Assembly: GCA_964058845.1 (NCBI GenBank)
Contig: CAXKVR010000196.1
Coordinates: forward strand, 1-35,000
Source: Carex sylvatica
Lineage: Eukaryota > Streptophyta > Magnoliopsida > Poales > Cyperaceae
Direction: 5' to 3'
DNA length: 35,000 nt
Made by a program: the position numbers and the translations under genes. Every line of letters begins with the position of its first letter. The first letter of the stretch is position 1. The notes beneath the pieces were generated by a model. That model searched no databases, was not told the origin of the DNA, and saw only the letters and a list, made by a program, of their open reading frames with translations. Shown here in pieces: positions 1 through 9,927 of this stretch.

Positions 1-985
1 GGGATAACTTGTGATGCGACCTCGTCAGAACAAAACCTTGATATGTGTCCTCTAGGGGAGGCATGTGCTAGAATGAACTTTACTGCTATCCATGAAATAT
101 TGGAGAATACTGGATATAAGGATGATGAGGGAAGTGCCAATGAGGTTAGTCATCTTGCCTTTCTGTGCCAATGAGATGTGTATGTATGCGTGTGTTTTCA
201 AATCTCTTGTTTGTTTCTTTGAATAAATTCATTTAACTGATGAAACATACAAGATGCAGCTGTCATTCCAGCTCTGGACGAATCAAATAGAGGAGACCTT
301 GGAGTACAAGAAGCAGGGTGATGCTGCATTTCGTGCCAAGGAATTTGGTGCTGCCATTGATTACTATTCTCAGGTATGACACATATTACTCACTTTCTCC
401 CAAACAAGGCTTAATTTGCAGCCAGCCACATCTATTTGCTTGTGCTCCTCCTTACTATAGTTCAAAAAAGAAAACAAATAATCATGGGTAGTATTTGATT
501 TGAGAAATAGTTGCTGCTCTTTATTATCAATTTTTCTACTGGATATATGTCACCGTACCTATCAACTTGGAAGAGATGACATCTATAATTATCTGTAGCT
601 ACATTGGGCTCTCATCACTGCTTTCTTTATTCCAAACAAATCATCATGACTAATACTATGGTATTGTTAAGTTCATAGAGTAAATGGGTAACTAAGAAAA
701 AACTGAACTCCTTTGTTCACGCAGTTCATTGACAATGGAGCAATGATCTCTCCAACTGTATTTGCACGTCGCTGCCTATCGTACATAATGAGCAACATGC
801 TACAAGAAGCCTTGGGAGATGCTTTGCAAGCACAGGTGGTGTCACCTGATTGGCCGACATCGTATTACCTTCAAGCGGCTGCATTGCTTAGTCTTGGTAA
901 GGAGAGTGAAGCGCATGACTCACTGAAAGATGGGGCCGCAGTTGAGGCAAAATTAAAAAGCAATAGCAAAATGAGAGATGTGTAG
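1..985 (+). CDS. BSK: Brassinosteroid-signalling kinase (BSK), C-terminal TPR part, 5' truncated by window
   Basis: Last three coding exons of a BSK-type receptor-like cytoplasmic kinase: 1-144, 260-373 and 725-985 (stop TAG at 983-985). All joins keep frame, with donors at 145 and 374 and acceptors at 259 and 724. The kinase domain lies upstream of the window. What is visible is the linker with the PLGEAC and AIHEILE..GYKDDEG blocks, then the tetratricopeptide region ([51 protein letters not shown]). In this family the protein sits at the plasma membrane, is phosphorylated by the BRI1 receptor and passes the brassinosteroid signal towards BSU1/BIN2; the TPRs are a protein-interaction surface. 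The gene converges on TIM10. Family assignment is firm; the BSK paralogue cannot be fixed from the C-terminus. Confidence 0.88.
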
Positions 986-1496
986 ATAGGTCTTGGGATT
1001 GTTGGTCTGTTGCTTGTTGCTTTTAATTTGTATTTATATTCATCCCTCCTTTTTTGGGTTGTTATGATTTGGGTTTGTTGGGGGTTAAGGTTGGATATGG
1101 TTTTGCATGTTATTTCCTGTGTCTAAACTCCATAAAGGTGGTCAAAATCAAATGTAGTAGGCAAACTCTAACGATAATTTATTTGTAAGACATTACTGCC
1201 ACCAAAAAGGCTGACAGCTATTTATTGTCAACACCTATCTTATTTACGATGTTTCAAGCCGGTGACTTTTATAACGTCTTCACTACGCTCGCAAAATCGT
1301 AGCTGCTGTTTTCAAATATTTTCAAGTTTGATTTAAAAAGAAATCTTACTAGAGAAGAAGCATTTACACAGATTTTCCACGCAAAGATATAAGCGTGCAG
1401 ATTTATATTCTTCCAAGCAGCAATATTTGTACCAAACAAATGCATTACTTAGCAAGCAACTTATTTACTCGAGCGGTACTGAAATTAACAAATTCT
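986..1496. other. BSK 3' UTR and short spacer
   Basis: T-rich 3' flank of the BSK gene followed by spacer between the two convergent genes. I see no further coding sequence or RNA gene here. Confidence 0.5.
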
Positions 1497-1758
1497 ATGC
1501 TTATTTCAGGAACAAATTCTATATCGTTTCATAATCCACAAAGTGTTGTGTATCTTCAGCCACAGTCAGTAACATAGAGGCTTTTAGTCTTTAGATGAAA
1601 GGCACAAGTACATTTATTTTGAATAAACATCGTATCATGCTTATTTCAGGAACAAATTCTATATCGTTTCATAATCCACAAAGTGTTGTGTATCTTCAGC
1701 CACAGTCAGTCACATAGAGGCTTTTAGTCTTTAGATGAAAGGCACAAGTACATTTATT
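1497..1758. repeat. Tandem duplication, 122-bp unit (two copies)
   Basis: Bases 1497-1618 recur at 1637-1758 (offset 140) with one mismatch that I can see (a at 1571, c at 1711). An 18-base spacer lies between them. The copies lie just downstream of the TIM10 stop codon on the minus strand, so they may fall in or near its 3' UTR. The near-identity points to a recent local duplication. Confidence 0.9.
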
Positions 1759-1936
1759 AAAAAAAAAATTGGAAACAAAATCCTCATATTCCATGAAGCA
1801 ACCTATCAACTAACTAACAAAAATAGGATTATAATGAAAAAAAAAAAACAATTGAAACTGATGAAAGATGCTGATACATTATTGTCTCTCTATCTCCTGT
1901 CACAAGAGAAAACTGCACCTCATTAAAACTTCCCTC

Positions 1937-4771
1937 TTACATTGGAGGCTTGTTGGAACCAAGCAATTGTCCTACCAGATTTGTAACCTGCATTGTTTTC
2001 AGTTTAACAAGTAAAGAAAAATATTTTATATTATTTACAACAGTAAAAAAAAAAGTGGTAAAATACAATAGCATCATCATCATCACATCCATATCAGAAC
2101 AGTTGTTTCTGATATGAACCCAATCTCAGAAGCAGATTTATGATGTTATCTAACTTGGTAATTCAACCAAACTAATTTTAAATTATTCATATTTGGGGAT
2201 CCAATTACACAATTTGAAGGTAACACATCTTGACACCATATGTTAATAAGTCATTTTTGTGATTGCAAAGTCCACAGTCAATCCGAACTATTCAACATGA
2301 TCTACATATTAAAATGTGCTTGGAGACCAAATTTTACATTTTTTGGAACTTTATAATATTTATTAAGATGTGTACAAAATTATTGTTTTCAAAATTATTG
2401 TTTTCAGACAATTCTGGACCATTAAAAACAGCGATTTTCCAAAATTCTAAATAAATAGTAAACAATTTCCAAAAAATGCAAAATTTGGTCTCTAAGCACA
2501 TTTTAATATGGAGATCATGTTGAATGGTACAGATCAACTGTTTGGATTTTGAAATCACAAAAATGACTTATAAAAATATGGTGTCAAGATGCATCACCAT
2601 AAAATGGTGTAATTGGATCCCTCCTCTTCGTATTTTTATATATGAAATAACTGAACAAAATGTTAGCAATGCTCTTTTAGATAAAGGTCCGTACTTCAAT
2701 TTGCCAAGATTTTGATCAATCAATTCTGTTTATCAAAATTTGATCACTCCATTACCCACCTCCTCTCTCTCTCTCTCTACTCTCTCTACTCTCTCTCTCT
2801 CTCCTTTCTCTGTCCCCATTCATAATGTCTAGAGATTGCTCTATTTCCATGTACAAATCCTACCTATAAACAAACAAAAGAGGCTCTGTACCTGACATGC
2901 AAAACACTGACAAATATAGGCAACGAACTGTAATATCTGATCAAAATGAAAGAAAAAAAAATAAAGCATGTCGAACTCAGGGGGAAAAAAGGCAAGAGAA
3001 AACTGGTCAAGCCAAATTGGGATGGTAGCAAAAAATATGGAGAATAGAAAGAACACAGTTGCCAATGAATTCACAAGGAAACAAAGGTAATTGATAAGTT
3101 CAGAACTCAATGCATCAATCCCAAGAAGAAAATAAATAGAAGATCTAACATAGTTCTTATTATCTATAAAAAAAAACACGTCAAAGTTGAGCAAATTAGC
3201 AAAAAATAAATAACTCCTTCGTTAACATCTATCTGAAGATATCAACCCATTTCTTGCTTGCAAAAGGTAAATTTTTTGGCCAATCCAAAACAAACCCATT
3301 TACCTAATGTTAAAAGATACTTGTCTTCCAGAGATCACAAATAAAACAGGAACAGCTATGATTTTCACAACTTAGCACTTTTTCTCAAATTAGCAATTCA
3401 TAGATCTTGGAATTAAGATTTAGATAAGGTTGTAGCAAAAAAAAAAAAAAATCCCACAAAGCAGTACAACTCTAGTGAGAGAGTTCAGATGGCTAGGGAA
3501 AGAGAGGAGAAATACTACACACGAGCTATCTTGCATGCAAAGATATCAATACACTCTTTTGCACAGTAAAAATCCTAGCAGAGCAAACTTAATTGAGAAT
3601 AGGCACAAAAGAGCATGGGGAATTGATCAGAGGCTCTTCTTCCGTGGCACATTAAACCATTAGGAAGAGTGCAAGTAGAGAGAAAAAGAAGAGATGGGTA
3701 ATGGAGTGATCATTTTCTAATGTGGATTGCACAAAAATGGTAATTGAGTGACCACATTGAGACAAACATCATAATTCAATGACAAAAATCTGATAAATTA
3801 TGGTTTTTGGGAAAAGTTGGGTGACCTCCAAACAATTTACCCTACTTCTATGATCATACCAAAAATACAATATCTATAAACTGCAATGGAATAATGTGAA
3901 ATAATTTTATTTTGGAAGAGTATTAAAGGAAATTAAGTGTACCTGCCAATACTTGGAGACACATCTGTCAATGCAACTGTTTTCTCCCATATTCAATTCA
4001 GATTCCTTGTACCTGTTAAAGCAAACTTTCTTTGAAGCTCAAATATATATATCTGTTTAATTGTATACTTTTTTGTGGGTTGCTTGTTTCATCTATTCAT
4101 TTTTTTCATTTTTAAGTATGACTATTTTTCATTTATCACAACTAAAATTGTTGGATCGTAAGTTCATTGCATCACAATCCAACATTCCATATATAAAATG
4201 TGCGTCTGAGCTGCTTCTTTCTTGGTTTTCTTTTAGTTTTGGGGCATTCATGTAATAATTTGAGTCATCACTATTTCACAATATTTGTGCTATAGCATAA
4301 ACATATTGCAAAGGAAATAATGAAACAGTGCTGAGAGAGAGAGAGAGAGATAAAGCATACTTTTTTTCAATGCATTTGTCAAAGCAGGTCTGGGTAAGCC
4401 TACAGGAAATTAACAAATCAGCTTAGCTTAGCAGGTGGAAAATCGATAGAGTGATGAACATGTATAGAAATATGTAATGTGCTTATCAAGTATTAGGTTT
4501 ACCTATTGAAAAGATCAACTCTATATTCCATCTCCTTCTCAGCCATCCCAAATATCTGTTTAAATTGTTAAATTAAATCAGAATGGGGGCAAAACTACAC
4601 ACTATTCGCAAGGCTCAAAAATGTCAAAAGAAAGCTACACCAATAGTGTCCGCTTATCATTTTAATTGAAGTTGAGGAGCTATTTATCATAAGATAAAAG
4701 GGAAGAGGAAGAATGGAACTGAATTTGAATTGATATACCTGCTCTTTCTCCAAGTTTTGGGCAGCCGCCAT
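1937..4771 (-). CDS. TIM10: Mitochondrial import inner membrane translocase subunit Tim10 (5 exons)
   Basis: Small intermembrane-space chaperone; in this family Tim9-Tim10 hexamers escort hydrophobic precursors to the TIM22 and SAM complexes. Minus-strand exons are 4739-4771, 4503-4555, 4361-4399, 3943-4012 and 1937-1987 (stop TAA at 1937-1939). All have GT-AG borders and join in frame to 81 residues, the usual length. The twin CX3C signature is intact: Cys34/Cys38 and Cys55/Cys59, 16 residues between pairs, forming the two disulfides of the helical hairpin. It starts MAAAQNLEKEQ and ends GQLLGSNKPPM, as plant Tim10 proteins do. No cleavable presequence is seen, as expected for the MIA pathway. 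The first four exons lie within 830 bp, but the last intron (1988-3942) is 1,955 bp and contains inverted-repeat elements. The exons are too short to stand out as open frames, so the gene is easy to miss. Confidence 0.93.
2196..2621. mobile_element. Foldback MITE in TIM10 intron 4
   Basis: A 426-bp near-palindrome. The left arm (about 2196-2360) and the reverse complement of the right arm (about 2460-2621) match over about 160 bases, starting with GGGATCCAATTACAC at both ends. Translating either arm outward-in gives the same string (TIQHDLHIKMCLETKF), a direct mark of the symmetry. The loop contains a 15-bp tandem duplication (2376-2405). It has no coding capacity. I could not find a convincing target duplication, so the superfamily is not assigned. 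Confidence 0.85.
2741..3712. repeat. Inverted-repeat pair about 1 kb apart in TIM10 intron 4
   Basis: A perfect 17-base inverted repeat, TGATCACTCCATTACCC, lies at 2741-2757 and, reverse complemented, at 3696-3712. Similarity continues inward through CT-rich/GA-rich tracts (2758-2810 against about 3660-3695), giving arms of roughly 60-70 bp. Related copies of the GATCACTC-type word also lie just outside each arm. This suggests a second foldback or terminal-inverted-repeat element filling most of the intron; its outer ends are not resolved. Confidence 0.6.
2763..2803. repeat. (CT)n microsatellite
   Basis: CT dinucleotide tract broken by two CTA units, inside TIM10 intron 4. Another GA tract is at 4333-4350 in TIM10 intron 2. 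Confidence 0.9.
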
Positions 4772-5012
4772 TGTATTCGCTATTTTAACCTTGAAAAGTG
4801 AAAAAAGAAAGCGAAGCGAAATTTTAAAGTTAAAGTTGGCATTACTATCTGTGATAAGGGTGATTGTGAATTCTAATATAATCACGCAAAGAGATGAGAG
4901 ATGAGGATGCATACTTGTACTTTTTTCCTTCTTTGTGAGCGATGTAATGGATAGAGAGATGGATGCCTCCGCTCGCTCCTCTTTTTTCAGTCTCTACGAG
5001 TAAGAAAAGAGG

Positions 5013-5143
5013 TCTAGGGTTTGTTTTGCGGAGGGACGACGGAGGGTATTTTCGTAAAATACAAAAAAAAACAATTATATGTCAAATTGTCAATTGTCAA
5101 ATGTGAACTGGGCCGGCACCCCCCTTCACTCTTCACCGGCCCA
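5013..5143 (-). promoter_or_regulatory. TIM10 promoter: telo-box and two site II elements
   Basis: On the minus strand, upstream of the TIM10 start at 4771, lies a telo-box AAACCCTAGA (5013-5022). Two TGGGCC site II cores are also present, at 5138-5143 (minus strand) and 5109-5114 (plus strand). In plants this pairing is well known in promoters of ribosomal and nuclear-encoded mitochondrial protein genes, where TCP factors bind site II. The spacing of about 240-370 bp from the ATG is compatible with a core promoter or 5' UTR position. Function here is inferred. Confidence 0.6.
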
Positions 5144-6000
5144 TTCTGAAACTTTTTAATTGAAAAAGAGCTCAGATGGATTAACTATGAAAATAAAAAA
5201 TTAGTTAACAGAGTAGTGATGCAAATTAATTGTTGAGACGTGCAAACCAAGATAACGAGCCTAGCTCTAGCTTGTAGGCAAATATTATATTATATATTAG
5301 TTGATCAGTAGCATTTTTTTCTTATCATGAAAAACAAGTAAAACGCTCAACTACAAGTAACTGCTCCACTGTTACCAATGCGCATTAGAATTCCTAATTT
5401 CCTTCCGACTATATACACAGAGTATAAGTTCCTTCTGGAACAAGTTATTTTACTGTGACTGACTATATATAATATAATTAGCTACCACATAACGAAGAGT
5501 ATTAGTAAAATCTATCAATTAAATTTTTATATATTCACTTAATTACTTTACATGGGTTGGTATATCAGTAAAATGAATCCATATTATTGGGAAGTACTTA
5601 AGCTTTGATGTGATGTTCATATACTAAAATCACTCTTTACAACTCCTAATATTTGTTTCCGCTGATCAGAAGAGAAAAATAAAAAGAAATTAATTGTGAG
5701 CATGGAAAGGAATTAACCAGTAAAAATTGAAATAGTGAAATCAAATCAACAATCATATAAAATACAAGGTGTGCAGTGGGTAGGCAGACAGTTGGAGAAC
5801 TAACTAATCTAATAATATTGATCTATAGTACAAATTACATCAGATACAGAGAGAGACAATGATATACTCAATAGAGATAGAGATAGAGATTTACATATTA
5901 GCTAGCCGCACTTAGACGTCTAATTAAACAGATCGCCGCTGGATTGAATTAATTCACATATATATACAATTAATGGGACTCCATCTTTATATGCAATTAT
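5144..6000. other. Divergent intergenic region TIM10 / laccase
   Basis: AT-rich spacer between the divergently transcribed TIM10 and laccase genes. It holds a short AGAGAT repeat (about 5870-5890). I see no coding sequence. Confidence 0.5.
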
Positions 6001-6100
6001 AATTTAAAGTGTTTTTAAGTTTTGACAGCAAACAACATTTGAACAATGAACAGAGCATCATATGTGCAATTTGCTGTCAAAAGTTAAAACACTTCAATTT
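6001..6100. repeat. Imperfect hairpin, about 30-nt arms
   Basis: Arm 6001-6032 pairs with 6070-6100: both read AAGTGTTTT...TTTGACAGCAAA when one is reverse complemented, with only a few mismatches or bulges. The loop is about 37 nt. It lies about 375 bp upstream of the laccase ATG. The size fits a tiny MITE or a miRNA-precursor-like hairpin; nothing in sequence alone separates them. Confidence 0.7.
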
Positions 6101-6398
6101 ATATACCAAATATATATCAACTATGAAGCATGCACGTGGACCAAACTTTAATTATCTGGATCGATCGAGTTGAGAAATAATTAAGCAAAGATTAATTGAG
6201 GACACGTATGTTGTCCCAAGTCCCAAGCAGGCTGCATCTAGGAACCAGGTCATGCTACCTGCTCCAACCATATTCATATACCAATCATTAATCCGTTCAT
6301 ATAAAGATAGCTCTCTAGATCTCCCCTTCCCTCCCATATTTATATACGCATTGCATTGCGCATATATGTGTCTCTGTGTGTTCTTAATTTATAGGCAC

Positions 6399-6406
6399 TA
6401 TAAATA
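6399..6406 (+). promoter_or_regulatory. Putative TATA box of laccase gene
   Basis: TATAAATA lies 70 bases upstream of the laccase start codon at 6476, leaving room for a short 5' UTR of roughly 40 nt. The placement is typical, but the assignment rests on motif and distance only. Confidence 0.5.
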
Positions 6407-6475
6407 AAATTAATGGTCATAAGTCATAGCATACTAATTATCTAGTGCTGTATACCGTGACCATTTATATCCGCG

Positions 6476-9166
6476 ATGCAGCAGATACGGGTTGTGTCGT
6501 TCTTCATTCTTTCATTTGTTCTTCTTTCTGTAATTGCACAGTTTGCTGATGCAAAGATCGTCCGCCGCACTTTCCATGTAAGTATAACCCTTTTACAGCT
6601 AACTAGGGTACATAATTGAACCATATTTAAGCTTCACTGCCACACCATGCATGTTCATAATTAAACTATATCAGCTCTCTTTAAGCTTCAAATCAGCATG
6701 ACTTTGCATGGATCACTAATTCTGGAGGCCATTTTTTGTTCGTTCTTTCTTTCTTTCTTTTTTAACTAATCAGTAACAGCACCTTGATCAACCTCACCAA
6801 ATTACAACCATCAGGGATTTTTCAGTCATAGCATAAGCCAGGCATATATTTATATAGGCAATTAATATAATAATCAAAGTCCGTTAGTTTAACGACAAGA
6901 CATGTGTCGATGGATGTGTGTATAGGTTGGAAACCTGACGATAACCCGGCTATGTCAAAGCACTGTCATTACTGCAGTAAATGGAAAAATACCAGGTCCA
7001 ACAATTGATGTGCATGAAGGTGATACTCTAGTCGTCCACGTCATCAATGAATCGCCCTATGACCTTACTATCCACTGGTAATTATTTAATATTCAAACAG
7101 TTAATTTCAGAAACCAACCATTGATTGAGATATAGCACATGAATAGAAGTAATTTTTTTCTTCTATTCTTTCTTTATTTTTTTTCTATTTTTTTTTTTGT
7201 TTGCTTTCTTTTTTTCTGGGGTTGGGGGCAACACAGGCATGGCATTTTTCAGAAATTAAGCCCTTGGGCAGATGGTCCAAACATGATCACACAATGCCCA
7301 ATCCGACCAGGTGGAAGCTACGCATACAAGTTCAACGTGACGGGCCAAGAAGGCACCCTTTGGTGGCATGCACACGTGTCGTATCTGCGTGCCACCGTGT
7401 ATGGCCCCCTCATCATACGGCCTAGAGAAGCATATCCCTTTCCAAAACCTGACAAGGAAACCACCATTATCCTAGGTGATTGAAAAATTAGTAATTGATT
7501 AATTATATAATATAGAAATCACACCAAATCATTGAAATCAAGGTTGCTAAGTGCAATACATGTTGTTGCTACGAGGGTCATCAGTCAATAAAGGTTCATT
7601 TGAGCTGATTACTAGATTTGTATCTATGTATATGTTCAGGGGAATGGTGGAACGATAATGTGGTTGATGTGGATACTCAGGCGGTACTGACAGGCAGGAC
7701 CCCAAAGATCTCTGATGCATTTACAATCAATGGAAAACCTGGTGACCAGTACAACTGCTCAAAAGGTGAATATTTCACGGCGCTGTTTACTTAATTTGCA
7801 ATTGTTAATGTTTACATATACTAATTGCCCATCTATCTATCTATCTATCTATCTATCTACACACACACGCATCCTAAATTAATTTAGTTTAGGTAAATGT
7901 TGACGTGACTTATCTCAAGTTTCTTTGGTCTTTTCAGATATGTACCGGCTAACAGTGGACGATGGAAAAACCTACCTTCTACGAATAATAAATGCTGCAC
8001 TGGACCACCAACTCTTCTTCAAGATTGCCGGTCACTCATTCACAGTTGTGGCCATTGATGCAACATACACCAATCCTTACATGACCGATGTAATTGTAAC
8101 AGCACCAGGACAAACAGTAGATGCACTTATGGTTGCTGATGCTGATGCATCTCTGTCCCAATATTACATGTCTGCTAGAGCATATGCGAGCTCAAACGGC
8201 GCATACAACAATTCCACCTCAACTGCCATTGTTCAATACAATTACAACACGCCATCATCACCCTTACCGTTAAAAATAAAAGCAACAATGCCAGTCATGC
8301 CAGCCGGAACTGACACAAACACAGCGCACCGGTTCTACACTGGCCCAACTAGCCTGGTCAGGTCAGGTAACCCAACAGTACCACTACAAGTTAGCATGCA
8401 CATGTTCATCGCCTTTGGGCTCGGCCTGGCAGCTTGCCAGCCGCAACAGTTGCTCTGTAACCAGACAACAGGTGCACTAGCAGCGAGCATGAATAATGTG
8501 TCATTCCAATTCCCGACCGATATATCTCTTTTAGAGGCACATTACAAGGGTGAAAACAGTGTTTACACTGCTGATTTTCCCAATAAGCCAACACTGTTAT
8601 ACGATTTCACTAATAATAAGATGAGCGTGGCTCCGTTTACAGAGAAAGCAACCAAGGTAAAGAGACTGAGATATAATGAGACAGTTGAACTGGTACTACA
8701 AAACACTGCAATTCTTGGAACAGAGAGCCACCCGATACATTTGCACGGTTTCAATTTTTTTGTGTTGGCCCAAGATTTTGGCAATTATGACGAGTTAAAA
8801 GCCAGAGCAATGTATAATTTGATCGACCCACAAGTGAGAAACACAGTTGCCGTGCCAGCTGGTGGATGGACTGTCATCAGATTTGTGGCGAATAACCCAG
8901 GTATGAAATATTAATATTACATTTAGAATCTGAATTTCTTTGTAGAAGCTTTAGTTAATTCTTCCTTTTCTAGCTCTTACCTGCTGGCTGTCTCATCATC
9001 ATCATTTTTATTATTCTGAACTTAATATATTGAAGGAACATGGATTATGCACTGCCACCTAGACATGCACTTGCCAATGGGATTGGCAATGGTATTTGAG
9101 GTGGAAGATGGGCCCACTCCTGATGCCATCCTCCCTCCACCGCCATCAGATTTTCCTAATTGCTAA
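6476..9166 (+). CDS. Laccase (multicopper oxidase), 6 exons
   Basis: Secreted blue copper oxidase; laccases (EC 1.10.3.2) oxidise phenolics such as monolignols or flavonoids in the cell wall while reducing O2 to water. Exons 6476-6577, 6926-7077, 7237-7475, 7640-7765, 7938-8900 and 9036-9166 join in frame to 570 residues, the usual plant size. Residues 1-26 form a signal peptide (hydrophobic core [14 protein letters not shown]). All four copper motifs are present: HWHG (84-87), WWHAH (127-131), HPIHLHG (471-477) and [12 protein letters not shown] (533-544). They supply ten His and Cys534; Leu544 sits at the axial T1 position, as in high-potential laccases. Ends in FPNC then TAA. There are many N-x-S/T sites. 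Intron 4 holds an ATCT microsatellite. The longest single open stretch (exon 5) carries only part of the protein. Clade not assigned. Confidence 0.93.
6743..6762. repeat. (TTTC)n microsatellite in laccase intron 1
   Basis: Tetranucleotide TTTC repeat, about five units. Confidence 0.8.
7831..7869. repeat. (ATCT)n followed by (AC)n microsatellite in laccase intron 4
   Basis: Seven uninterrupted ATCT units (7831-7858) followed by an AC run; likely length-polymorphic. Confidence 0.9.
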
Positions 9167-9863
9167 ATTAAATTACCTTTATTTGGAAAATATTAAATTA
9201 AACTACACTTTGGTAGCCGCTACCGACATTACTTTTTGTTGCAAAAGCTAGTGCTGAAATTTTTATCGAGTGTATATATATTTCTGGTGTTGTTGTTTGC
9301 AACGGATATAGATGCAGATATAAATATATATGTATTTATTGTCGGACACTAGATTAATCGGACACCAAAATAAATAAATAAATAAAATAATACTCTAACT
9401 TATATTTTTTAATGTTCTAATTTTTAATTATAATTGAACTTTAATTACAAATTAAAATTTCAGAAGAGAACAAATAAAATTTTAAGAAGACATAGTTGGT
9501 TGGGACATATAGATATCTATAAAATTTTAAAATTCAGAAGTGAAGTTGTCCCCTGACTCTTACTGGGTCTGCTCCTGAGTATTCTTCCAAGTTACTTGAG
9601 GTGCAATTAGAAAATTAAAAATGTTCTTTAATTCTGATATGAATATCAAAACAAACCTCCTATATTTATAATAGACATTAATTTTTCTTTTGACATGGAA
9701 ATTAAATTCAAACCATCCGTTTTTCTCATGTATCTGATCCGTTGGAAAATAGGGGAAGCAGATAGCCGGTACTTTTATTAATATCCAACATTAAATAAAA
9801 ATTAATAGAAATGATCACGATTTTTGAAAAATAATAAAAATGTTCAAACTGCCGAGAATCTCA

Positions 9864-9927
9864 GCGGTTCACTTTTTTTTCTAGACCGCTAAAATTCTCA
9901 ATGGGTCTAGAAAAAAAATGAACCGCC
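9864..9927. repeat. Short hairpin, 24-nt arms
   Basis: GCGGTTCAC(T)8CTAGACC at 9864-9887 pairs with 9903-9927, whose reverse complement is GGCGGTTCA(T)8CTAGACCC. The arms differ by one inserted base and the loop is 15 nt. Confidence 0.75.

Noticed and set aside
1497..1758. CRISPR-like or phage-type repeat
   Set aside because: Just two copies of a long unit with a short spacer in a plant nuclear sequence; a simple tandem duplication.
2263..2558. Two open frames on opposite strands encoding the same peptide
   Set aside because: They are the two arms of the 2196-2621 palindrome, not genes.
2841..3194. 117-residue minus-strand open frame rich in Phe/Leu
   Set aside because: It lies within TIM10 intron 4, between the arms of an inverted-repeat element; the hydrophobic look comes from A/T-rich sequence and there is no recognisable motif.
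4595..4912. 105-residue minus-strand open frame
   Set aside because: It overlaps TIM10 exon 1 and its introns in the wrong frame; the TIM10 exon structure explains the region.
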